From NCBI RefSeq assembly GCF_050948175.1, contig NW_027490446.1:62001-126000 (forward strand): a stretch of 64,000 nucleotides of DNA. Direction: 5' to 3'. Made by a program: the position numbers and the translations under genes. Position 1 is the stretch's first letter, and every line of letters begins with the position of its first letter. The notes below the pieces were generated by a model. It saw only the letters and a list, made by a program, of their open reading frames with translations. It had not been told where the DNA came from and made no database searches. Below, in pieces: positions 40,223 through 53,200 of this stretch. This stretch comes from Xylocopa sonorina. Lineage: Eukaryota > Arthropoda > Insecta > Hymenoptera > Apidae.

Positions 40223-41278
40223 TCAAACCATATTATATCTTACCATGAAACATAGAAATGAGATGCGATATCGCGTTTTAAGAAGCATTAGAAATCTATT
40301 GCTACGACACGTAGACATCTGCAAACGCTATTTCCTAGCGAGGAAGTGTCGCATTCACATTCATTTGAAGTGTAGACGAGGAATACATAACACTTCGCAA
40401 ATCATATTATATCTTACCATGAAACATAGAAATGAGATGCGATATTGTGTTTTGAGAAGCATTAGAACTCTATCGCTACGATACCTAGACATCTGCAGAC
40501 GCTATTTCTTTGCAAGGAAGTGTCGCATTTACATTCATTTGAAGTGTAGACGAGGAATACATAACACTTCGCAAATCATATTATATCTTACCATGAAACA
40601 TAGAAATGAGATGCGATATCGCGTTTTAAGAAGCATTAGAACCCTATCGCTACGATACCTAGACATCTGCAGACGCTATTTCCTAGCAAGGAAGTGTCGC
40701 ATTTACATTCATTTGAAATGTAGACGAGGAATACATAACACTTCGCAAATTATATAATATCTTACCATGAAACATAGAAATGAGATGCGATATCGCGTTT
40801 TAAGAAGCATTAGAACTCTATCGCCACGATACCTAGACATCTGCAGACGCTATTTCCTTGCAAGGAAGTGTCGCATTTACATTCGTTTGAAGTGTAGACG
40901 AGGAATACATAACACTTTGCTAATCATACTATATCTTACCATGAAACATTGAAATGAGATGCGATATCGCGTTTTAAGAAGCATTAGAACTCTATCGCTA
41001 CGATACCTAGACATCTGCAGACGCTATTTCCTAGCAAGGAAGTGTCGCATTTACATTCATTTGAAGTGTAGACGAGGAATACATAACACTTCGCAAATTA
41101 TATAATATCTTACCATGAAACATAGAAATGAGATGCGATATCGCGTTTTAAGAATCATAAGAACTCTATTGCTACGATACGTAGACATCTGCAGACGCTA
41201 TTTCCTTGCAAGGAAGTGTCGCATTTACATTCATTTGAAGTGTAGACGAAGAATACATAACACTTCGCAAACCATATT

Positions 41279-41280
41279 AT
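41279..41280. other. 2-bp deletion in the A/T tail
   Basis: CATATTATCTTACC replaces CATATTATATCTTACC. One AT of an AT run is missing, which shifts the + frame and the monomer phase by two. It is a simple dinucleotide slippage event. Confidence 0.85.
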
Positions 41281-41281
41281 C

Positions 41282-43069
41282 TTACCATGAAACATAGAAA
41301 TGAGATGCGATATCGCGTTTTAAGAAGCATAAGAACTCTATCGCTACGATACCTAGACATCTGCAGACGCTATTTCCTTGCAAGGAAGTGTCGCATTTAC
41401 ATTCATTTGTAGTTTAGACGAGGAATATATAACACTTCACAAATCATATTATATCTTACCATGAAACATAGAAATGAGATGCGATATCGCGTTTTAAGAA
41501 TCATAAGAACTCTATTGCAACGATACGTAGACAACTGCAAACGCTATTTCCTAGCGAGGAAGTGTCGCATTTACATTCATTTGTAGTGTAGACGAGGAAT
41601 ACATAACACTTCGCACATCATTTTATATCATACCATGAAACATAGAAATGAGATGCCATATCGCGTTTTAAGAAGCATTAGAACTCTATTGCTACGATAG
41701 GTAGACATCTGCAAACGCTATTTCCTTGCAAGGAAGTGTCGCATTTACATTCATTTGAAGTGTAGACGAGGAATACATAACACTTCGCAAATCATATTAT
41801 ATCTTACCATGAAACATTGAAATGAGATGCGATATCGCGTTTTAAGAAGCATTAGAACTCTATCGCTACGATACCTAGACATCTGCAGACGCTATTTCCT
41901 AGCAAGGAAGTGTCGCATTTAAATTCATTTGAAGTGTAGACGAGGAATACATAACACTTCGCAAATCATATTATATCTTACCATGAAACATAGAAATGAG
42001 ATGCGATGTCGCGTTTTAAGAAGCATTAGAAATCTATTGCTACGATACGTAGACATCTGCAAACGCTATTTCCTAGCGAGGAAGTGTCGCATTTACATTC
42101 ATTTGAAGTGTAGACGAGGAATACATAACACTTCGCACATCATAATATATCATACCATGAAACATAGAAATGAGATGCGATATTGCTATTTAAGAAGCAT
42201 TAGAACTCTATTGCTACGATAGGTTGACATCTGCAAACGCTATTTCCCTGCAAGGAAGTGTCGCATTTACATTCATTTGAAGTGTAGACGAGGAATACAT
42301 AACACTTCGCAAATCATATTATATCTTACCATGAAACATTGAAATGAGATGCGATATCGCGTTTTAAGAAGCATTAGAACTCTATCGCTACGATACCTAG
42401 ACTTCTGCAGACGCTATTTCCTAGCAAGGAAGTGTCGCATTTACATTCATTTGAAGTGTAGACGAGAAATACATAACACATCGCAAATTATATAATATCT
42501 TACCATGAAACATAGAAATGAGATGCGATATCGCGTTTTAAGAAGCATTAGAAATCTTTTGCTACGATACGTAGACATCTGCAAACGCTATTTCCTAGCG
42601 AGGAAGTGTCGCATTTACATTCATTTGAAGAGTAGACGAGGAATACATAACACTTCGCAAATCATATTATATCTTACCATGAAACATAGAAATGAGATAC
42701 GGTATCGCGGTTTAAGAATCATAGGAACACTATTGCTACGATAAGTAGACATCTGCAAACGCTATTTCCTAGCGAGGAAGTGTCGCATTCACATTCATTT
42801 GAGGTGTAGACGAGGAATACATAACACTTCTCAAATCATATTACATCTTACCATGAAACATAGAAATGAAATGCGATATCGCGTTTTAAGAATCATAAGA
42901 ACTCTATTGCTACGATACGTAGACAACTGCAAACGCTATTTCGTTGCAAGGAAGTGTCGCATTTACATTCATTTGAATCGTATACGAGGAATGCATAACA
43001 CTTAGCAATGAATATTATATCTTATCGTGAAACATAGATATGAGATGCAATATCTCGTTTTAAGAAGCA
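41282..43069 (+). repeat. Type A monomers between the 43-monomer and 8-monomer domains
   Basis: About ten monomers with shared variants (CATTGAAATGAG, CATTTGTAGTG, ATCATAATATATCATACC, GATATTGCTATTTAAG). No block here forms a local tandem copy. Nothing other than satellite is visible. Confidence 0.8.
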
Positions 43070-45665
43070 TTTGAACTCTATTGCTACGATACCTAGACAT
43101 CTGCAGACGCTATATCCTAGCAAGGAAGTGTCGCATTTACATTCATTTGAATCGTATACGAGGAAAGCATAACACTTCGCAATGAATATTATATCTTATC
43201 ATGAAACATAGATATGAGATGCTATATCTCGTTTTAAGAAGCATTTGAACTCTATTGCTACGATACCTAGGCATCTGCAGACGCTATTTCCTAGCAAGGA
43301 AGTGCCGCATTTACATTCTTTTGAAGTGTAGACGAGGAATACATGACACTTCGCAAATCATGTTATATCCTACCATGAAAAATAGAAATGAGATGCGATA
43401 TCGCGTTTTAAGAAGCATTATGAATCTATTGCTACGATACGTAGACGTCAGCAAACGCTATTTCTTTGCGAGGAAGTGTCGCATTTACATTCATTTGAAG
43501 TGTAGACGAGGAATACATAACACTTCGCAAATCATATTATATCTCACCATGAAACATAGAAATGAGATACGGTATCGTGTTTTAAGAATCATAGGAACAC
43601 TATTGCTACGATACGTAGACATCTGCAAACGCTATTTCCTAGCGAGGAAGTGTCGCATTCACATTCATTTGAAGTGTGGACGAGGAATACATAACACTTC
43701 TCAAATCATATTATATCTTACCATGAAACATAGAAATGAAATGCGATATCGCGTTTTAAGAATCATAAGAACTCTATTGCTACGATACGTAGACAACTGC
43801 AAACGCTATTTCGTTGCAAGGAAGTGTCGCATTTACATTCATTTGAATCGTATACGAGGAATGCATAACACTTCGCAATAAATATTATATCTTATCATGA
43901 AACATAGATATGAGATGCAATATCTCGTTTTAAGAAGCATTTGAACTCTATTGCTACGATACCTAGACATCTGCAGACGCTATTTCCTAGCAAGGAAGTG
44001 TCGCATTTAAATTCATTTGAAGTGTAGACGAGGAATACATGACACTTCGCAAATCATATTATATCTTACCATGAAACATAGAAATGAGATGCGATATCGC
44101 GTTTTAAGAAGCATTAGAATTCTATTGCTACGATACGTAGACATCTGCAAACGCTATTTCCTTGCAAGGAAGTGCCGCATTTACATTCATTTGTAGTGTA
44201 GACGAGGAATACATAACACTTCGCAATGAATATTATATCTTACCATGAAACATAGAAATGAGATGCGATATCGCGTTTTAAGAATCATAAGATCTCTATT
44301 GCTACGATACGTAGACAACTGCAAACGCTATTTCCTTGGAAGGAAGTGTCGCATTTACATTCATTTGGATCGTATACGAGGAAAGCATAACACTTCGCAA
44401 TGAATATTATATCTTATCATGAAAAATAGATATGAGATGCAATATCTAGTTTTAAGAAGCATTTGAACTCTATTGCTACGATACCTAGACATCTGCAGAC
44501 GCTATATCCTAGCAAGGAAGTGTCGCATTTACATTCATTTGAATCGTATACGAGGAAAGCATAACACTTCGCAATGAATATTATATCTTATCATGAAACA
44601 TAGATATGAGATGCTATATCTCGTTTTAAGAAGCATTTGAACTCTATTGCTACGATACCTAGGCATCTGCAGACGCTATTTCCTAGCAAGGAAGTGCCGC
44701 ATTTACATTCTTTTGAAGTGTAGACGAGGAATACATGACACTTCGCAAATCATGTTATATCCTACCATGAAAAATAGAAATGAGATGCGATATCGCGTTT
44801 TAAGAAGCATTATGAATCTATTGCTACGATACGTAGACGTCAGCAAACGCTATTTCTTTGCGAGGAAGTGTCGCATTTACATTCATTTGAAGTGTAGACG
44901 AGGAATACATAACACTTCGCAAATCATATTATATCTTACCATGAAACATAGAAATGAGATACGGTATCGTGTTTTAAGAATCATAGGAACACTATTGCTA
45001 CGATACGTAGACATCTGCAAACGCTATTTCCTAGCGAGGAAGTGTCGCATTCACATTCATTTGAAGTGTGGACGAGGAATACATAACACTTCTCAAATCA
45101 TATTATATCTTACCATGAAACATAGAAATGAAATGCGATATCGCGTTTTAAGAATCATAAGAACTCTATTGCTACGATACGTAGACAACTGCAAACGCTA
45201 TTTCGTTGCAAGGAAGTGTCGCATTTACATTCATTTGAATCGTATACGAGGAATGCATAACACTTCGCAATAAATATTATATCTTATCATGAAACATAGA
45301 TATGAGATGCAATATCTCGTTTTAAGAAGCATTTGAACTCTATTGCTACGATACCTAGACATCTGCAGACGCTATTTCCTAGCAAGGAAGTGTCGCATTT
45401 AAATTCATTTGAAGTGTAGACGAGGAATACATGACACTTCGCAAATCATATTATATCTTACCATGAAACATAGAAATGAGATGCGATATCGCGTTTTAAG
45501 AAGCATTAGAATTCTATTGCTACGATACGTAGACATCTGCAAACGCTATTTCCTTGCAAGGAAGTGCCGCATTTACATTCATTTGTAGTGTAGACGAGGA
45601 ATACATAACACTTCGCAATGAATATTATATCTTACCATGAAACATAGAAATGAGATGCGATATCT
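43070..45665 (+). repeat. 8-monomer (1,392-bp) higher-order repeat, about 1.9 copies
   Basis: Copy 1 is about 43070-44461 and copy 2 about 44462-45665. Shared rare variants: GCTATATCCTAGC, GTAGACGTCAGC, GAAGTGTGGACGAGG, CGCAATAAATATT and ACATTCATTTGTAG. One difference is ATCTCACC at 43542 against ATCTTACC at 44934. The copies part near 44273/45665, where ATCGCG meets ATCTCATT. Confidence 0.9.
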
Positions 45666-46599
45666 CATTTTAAGAAGCATTAGAACTCGATCGCTACGAT
45701 ACCTAGACATCTGCAGACGCTATTTCCTTGCAAGGAAGTGTCGCATTTACATTCACTTGAAGTGTAGTCGAGGAATACATAACACTTCGCAATGAATATT
45801 ATATCTTATCATGAAACATAGATATGAGATGCAATATCTCGTTTTAAGAAGCATTTGAACTCTATTGCTACGATACCTAGACATCTGCAGACGCTATTTC
45901 CTAGCAAGGAAGTGTCGCATTTAAATTCATTTGAAGTGTAGACGAGGAATACATGACACTTCGCAAATCATATTATATCTTACCATGAAACATAGAAATG
46001 AGATGCGATATTGCGTTTTAAGAATCATAAGAACTCTATTGCTACGATACGTAGACATCTGCAGACGCTATTTCCTTGCAAGGAAGTGTCGCATTTACAT
46101 TCATTTGAAGTGTAGACGAGGAATACATATCACTTCCCAAATCATATTATATCTTACCATGAAACATAGAAATGAGATGCGATATCGCGTTTTAAGAAGC
46201 ATTAGAATTCTATTGCTACGATACGTAGACATCTGCAAACGCTATTTCCTTGCAAGGAAGTGTCGCATGTACATTCATTTGAATCGTATACGAGGAATGC
46301 ATAACACTTCGCAATGAATATTATATCTTATCATGAAACATAGATATGAGATGCAATATCTCGTTTTAAGAAGCATTTGAACTCTATTGCTACGATACCT
46401 AGACAACTGCAGACGCTATTTCCTAGCAAGGAAGTGTCGGATTTGAGTTCATTTGAATCGTATACGAGGAATGCATAACACTTCGCAATGAATATTATAT
46501 CTTATCATGAAACATAGATTTGAGATGCAATATCTCGTTTTAAGAAGCATTTGAACTCTATTGCTACGATACCTAGACATCTGCAGACGCTACTTCCTA

Positions 46600-49250
46600 G
46601 CAAGGAAGTGGCGCATTTACATTCAATTGAAGTGTAGACGAGGAATACCTGACACTTCGCAAATCATATTATGTCTTACCATGAAACATAGAAATGAGAT
46701 GCGATATCGCGTTTTAAGAATCATAAGAACACTATTGCTACGATAAATAAACATCTGCAGACGCTATTTCCTTGCAAGGAAGTGTCGCATTTACATTCAT
46801 TTGAAGTGTAGACGAGGAATACATAACACTTCGCAAATCATATTATATCTTACCATGAAACATAGAAATGAGATGCGATATCGCGTTTTAAGAAGCATAA
46901 GAACTCTATTGCTACGATACGTAGACATCTGCAGACGCTATTTCCTTGCAAGGAAGTGTCGCATTTACATTCATTTGAAGTGTAGACGAGGAATACATGA
47001 CACTTCGCAAATCATATTATATCTTACCATGAAACATAGAAATGAGATGCGATATCGCGTTTTAAGAAGCATTAGAACTCTATCGCTACGATACCTAGAC
47101 ATCTGCAGACGCTATTTCCTAGCGAGGAAGTGTCGCATTTACATTCATTTGAAGTGTAGACGAGGAATACATAACAGTTCGCAAATTATATAATATCTTA
47201 CCATGAAACATAGAAATGAGATGCGATATCGCGTTTTAAGAAGCATTAGAAATCTATTGCCACGATACGTAGACATCTGCAAACGCTATTTCCTAGCGAG
47301 GAAGTGTCGCATTTACATTCATTTGAAGTGTAGACATGGAATACATAACACTTCGCAAATCATATTATATCTTACCATGAAACATAGAAATGAGATACGG
47401 TATCGCGTTTTAAGAATCATAGGAACACTATTGCTACGATACGTAGACATCTGCAAACGCTATTTCCTAGCGAGGAAGTGTCGCATTCACATTCATTTGA
47501 AGTGTAGACGAGGAATACATAACACTTCTCAAATCATATTATATCTTACCATGAAACATAGAAATGAAATGCGATATCGCGTTTTAAGAATCATAAGAAC
47601 TCAATTGCTACGATACGTAGACAACTGCAAACGCTACTTCGTTGCAAGGAAGTGTCGCATTTACATTCATTTGAATCGTATACGAGGAATGCATAACACT
47701 TCGCAATGAATATTATATCTTATCATGAAACATAGATATGAGATGCAATATCTCGTTTTAAGAAGCATTTGAACTCTATTGCTACGATACCTAGACATCT
47801 GCAGACGCTTTTTCCCAGCAAGGAAGTGTCGCATTTAAATTCATTTGAAGTGTAGACGAGGAATACATGACACTTCGCAAATCATATTATGTCTTACCAT
47901 GAAACATAGAAATGAGATGCGATATCGCGTTTTAAGAATCATAAGAACACTATTGCTACGATAGATAAACATCTGCAGACGCTATTTCCTTGCAAGGAAG
48001 TGTCGCATTTACATTCATTTGAAGTGTAGACGAGGAATACATAACACTTCGCAAATCATATTATATCTTACCATGAAACATAGAAATGAGATGCGATATC
48101 GCGTTTTAAGAAGCATAAGAACTCTATTGCTACGATACGTAGACATCTGCAGACGCTATTTCCTTGCAAGGAAGTGTCGCATTTACATCCATTTGAAGTG
48201 TAGACGAGGAATACATGACACTTCGCAAATCATATTATATCTTACCATGACACATAGAAATGAGATGCGGTATCGCGTTTTAAGAAGCATTAGAACTCTA
48301 TCGCTACGATACCTAGACATCTGCAGACGCTATTTCCTAGCGAGGAAGTGTCGCATTTACATTCATTTGAAGTGTAGACGAGGAATACATAACAGTTCGC
48401 AAATTATATAATATCTTACCATGAAACATAGAAATGAGATGCGATATCGCGTTTTAAGAAGCATTAGAAATCTATTGCCACGATACGTAGACATCTGCAA
48501 ACGCTATTTCCTAGCGAGGAAGTGTCGCATTTACATTCATTTGAAGTGTAGACGAGGAATACATAACACTTCGCAAATCATATTATATCTCACCATGAAA
48601 CATAGAAATGAGATACGGTATCGCGTTTTAAGAATCATAGGAACACTATTGCTACGATACGTAGACATCTGCAAACGCTATTTCCTAGCGAGGAAGTGTC
48701 GCATTCACATTCATTTGAAGTGTAGACGAGGAATACATAACACTTCTCAAATCATATTATATCTTACCATGAAACATAGAAATGAAATGCGATATCGCGT
48801 TTTAAGAATCATAAGAACTCAATTGCTACGATACGTAGACAACTGCAAACGCTACTTCGTTGCAAGGAAGTGTCGCATTTACATTCATTTGAATCGTATA
48901 CGAGGAATGCATAACACTTCGCAATGAATATTATATCTTATCATGAAACATAGATATGAGATGCAATATCTCGTTTTAAGAAGCATTTGAACTCTATTGC
49001 TACGATACCTAGACATCTGCAGACGCTTTTTCCCAGCAAGGAAGTGTCGCATTTAAATTCATTTGAAGTGTAGACGAGGAATACATGACACTTCGCAAAT
49101 CATATTATGTCTTACCATGAAACATAGAAATGAGATGCGATATCGCGTTTTAAGAATCATAAGAACACTATTGCTACGATAAATAGACATCTGCAGACGC
49201 TATTTCCTTGCAAGGAAGTGTCGCATTTACATTCATTTGAAGTGTAGACG
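46600..49250 (+). repeat. 7-monomer (1,218-bp) higher-order repeat, about 2.2 copies
   Basis: Offset is exactly 1,218 bp (7 x 174): for example ACAGTTCGCAAATTATATAA at 47172 and 48390, and AACTCAATTGC at 47599 and 48817. A partial third unit covers about 49076-49250. Differences include GACATGGAATAC (47333) against GACGAGGAATAC and CATGACACATAG (48246) against CATGAAACATAG. Confidence 0.9.
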
Positions 49251-50251
49251 AGGAATACATGACACTTCGCAAATCATATTATATCTTACCATGAAACATA
49301 GATATGAGATGCAATATCTCGTTTTAAGAAGCATTTGAACCCTATTGCTACGATACCTAGACATCTGCAGACGCTATTTCCTAGCAAGGAAGTGTCGCAT
49401 TTAAACTCATTTGAAGTGTAGACGAGGAATACATGACACTTCGCAAATCATATTATATCTTACCATGAAACATAGAAATGAGATGCGATATCGCGTTTTA
49501 ATAATCATAAGAACCCTATTGCTACGATACGTAGACATCTGCAGACGCTATTTCCTTGCAAGGAAGTGTCGCGTTTACATTCATTTGAATCGTGGACGAG
49601 GAATGCATAGCACTTCGCAATGAATATTATATCTTATCATGAAACATAGATATGAGATGCTATATCTCGTTTTAAGAAGCATTTGAACTCTATTGCTACG
49701 ATACCTAGACATCTGCAGACGCTATTTCCTAGCAAGGAAGTGTCGCATTTACATTCATTTGAATCGTAGACGAGGAATGCATATCACTTCGCAAATCATA
49801 TTATATCTTACCATGAAACATAGAAATGAGATGCGATATCGCGTTTTAAGAATCATAAGAACTCTATTGCTACGATACGTAGACATCTGCAAACACTATT
49901 TCCTTGCAAGGAAGTGTTGCATTTACATTCATTTGAAGTGTAGACGCGGAATACATAACACTTCGCAAATCATATTATATCTTACCATGAAACATAGAAA
50001 TGAGATGCGGTATCGCGTTTTAAGAAGCATTAGAACTCTATCGCTACGATACCTAGACATCTGCAAACGCTATTTGCTTGCAAGGAAGTGTCGCATTTAC
50101 ATTCATTTGAAGTGTAGACGAGGAATACATAACACTTCGCAAATCATATTATATCTTACCATGAAACGTTGAAATGAGATGCGATATCGCGTTTTAGGAA
50201 GCATTAGAATTCTATTGCTACGATAGGTAGACATCTGCAAACGCTATTTCC

Positions 50252-53200
50252 TTGCAAGGAAGTGTCGCATTTACATTCATTTGAAGTGTAGAGGAGGAAT
50301 ACATGACACTTCGCAAATCATATTATATCTTACCATGAAACATAGTAATGAGATGCGATATCGCGTTTTAAGAATCATAAGAACACTATTGCCACGATAC
50401 GTAGACATCTGCAAACGCTATTTCTTTGAAAGGAAGTGTTGCAATTACATTCATTTGAAGTGTAGACGAGGAGTACATAACACTTCGCAAATCATATTGT
50501 ATCTTACCATGAAACGTAGAAATGAGATGCGATATCGCGTTTTAAGAAGCATTAGAATTCTATTGCTACGATAGGTAGACATCTGCAAACGCTATTTCCT
50601 TGCAGGGAAGTGTCGCATTTACATTCATTTGAAGTGTAGAGGAGGAATACATGACACTTCGCAAATCATATTATATCTTACCATGAAACATAGTAATGAG
50701 ATGCGATATCGCGTTTTAAGAATCATAAGAACCCTATTGCCACGATACGTAGACATCTGCAAACGCTATTTCTTTGAAAGGAAGTGTTGCAATTACATTC
50801 ATTTGAATCGTAGACGAGGAATGCATAACACTTCGCAATGAATATTATATCTTACCATGAAACGAAGATATGAGATGCGATATCTCGTTTTAAGAATCAT
50901 TTGAACTCTATTGCTTTGATACGTAGACATCTGCAAACGCTATTTCCTTGCAAGGAAGTGTCGCATTTACATTCTTCTGAAGTGAATACGAGGTATACAT
51001 AACACATTACAATGAATATTATATCTTATCATGCAACATAGTAATGAGATGCGATATCGCGTTTTAAGAAGCATTAGAACTCTATTGCTACGATACGTAA
51101 ACATCTGCAAACGTTATTTCCTAGCAAGGAAGTGTCGCATTTACATACTTTTAAAGTGAATGCGAGGATTACATAACACATCGCAATGACTATTATATCT
51201 TATCATGCAACATAGTAATGAGATGCGATATCGCGTTTTAAGAAGCAATAGAACTCTATTGCTACGATACGTAGACATCTGCAAACGCTATTTCCTAGGA
51301 AGGAAGTGACGCATTTACGTCCATTTCATTCGTAGACGAGGAATGCATAACACTTCGCAATGAATATTATATCCTACCATGAAACGAAGATATGAGATGC
51401 GATATCTCGTTTTAAGAATCATTTGAACTCTATTGCTTTGATACGTAGACATCTGTAAATGCTATTTCCTCGCAAGGAAGTGTCGCATTTACATTCATTT
51501 GAATCGTAGACGAGGAATGCATAACAGTTCGCAATGAATATTATATCTTATCATGAAACATAGATATGAGATGCGATATCTCTTTTTTAGAAGCATTTGA
51601 ACTCTATCCCTACGATACGTAAACATCTGCAAACGCTATTTCCTAGCAAGTTAGTGTCGCATTTACATTCATTTGAAGTGTAGACGAGGAATGCATAACA
51701 CTTCGCAATGAATATTATATCTTACCATGAAACATAGAAATGAGATGCGATATCACGTTTTAAGAAGCATTAGAACTCTATCCCTACGAAACATAAACAT
51801 CTGCAAACGCTATTTTCTTGCAAGGAAGTGTCGCATTTACATTCTCCTGAAGTGAATACGAGGTATACATAACACTTTACAATGAATATTATATCTTATC
51901 ATGCAACATAGTAATGAGATGCGATATCGCTTTTTAAGAAGCATTAGAACTCTATTGCTGCGATACATAGACAACTGCAAACGCCATTTCCTTGCAAGGA
52001 ATTGTCGCATTTACATTCTTTTGAAATGAATCATAGGTATACATAACACTTCGCAATGAATACTATACCTTGTCATGAAACGTAGAAATGAGATGCGATA
52101 TCTCGTTTTAAGAAGCATTTGAACTCTATTGCTTCGATACGTAGACATCTGTAAATGCTATTTCCTTGCAAGGAAGTGTCGCATTTACATACTTTTAAAG
52201 TGAATGCGAGGTTTACATAACACTTCGCAATGAATATTATACCTTATCATGAAGCATAGATATGAGACACGATATCACGTTTTAAGAAGCATTAGAATTC
52301 TATTGCTACGATAGGTAGACATCTGCAAACGCTATTTCCTTGCAAGGAAGTGTCGCATTTACATTCATTTGAAGTGTAGAGGAGGAATACATGACACTTC
52401 GCAAATCATATTATATCTTACCATGAAACATAGTAATGAGATGCGATATCGCGTTTTAAGAATCATAAGAACCCTATTGCCACGATACGTAGACATCTGC
52501 AAACGCTATTTCTTTGAAAGGAAGTGTTGCAATTACATTCATTTGAAGTGTAGACGAGGAGTACATAACACTTCGCAAATCATATTGTATCTTACCATGA
52601 AACATAGAAATGAGATGCGATATCGCGTTTTAAGAAGCATTAGAATTCTACTGCTACGATAGGTAGACATCTGCAAACGCTATTTCCTTGCAAGAAAGTG
52701 TCGCATTTACATTCATTTGAATTGTAGACGAGGAATACATAACACTTCACAAAACATATTATATCTTACCATGAAACATAGAAATGAATTGCGATATCGC
52801 GTTTTAAGAAGCCTTAGAAATCTATTGCTACGATACGTAGACATCTGCAAACGCTATTTCGTAGCGAGGAAGTGTCGCATTTACATTCATTTGAAGTGTA
52901 GACGAGGAATACATGACACTTCGCAAATCATATTATATCTTACCATGAAACATAGGAATGGGATGCGATATCGCGTTTTAAGAAGCATTAGAAATCTATT
53001 GCTACGATACGTAGACATCTGCAAACGCTATTTCCTTGCAAGGAAGTGTCGCATTTACATTCATTTGAAGTGTAGACGAGGAATACATAACACTTCGCAA
53101 ATCATATTATATCTTACCATGAAACATAGAAATGAGATGCGATATCGCGTTTTAAGAATCATAAGAACTCTATTGCTACGATACGTAGACATCTGCAAAC

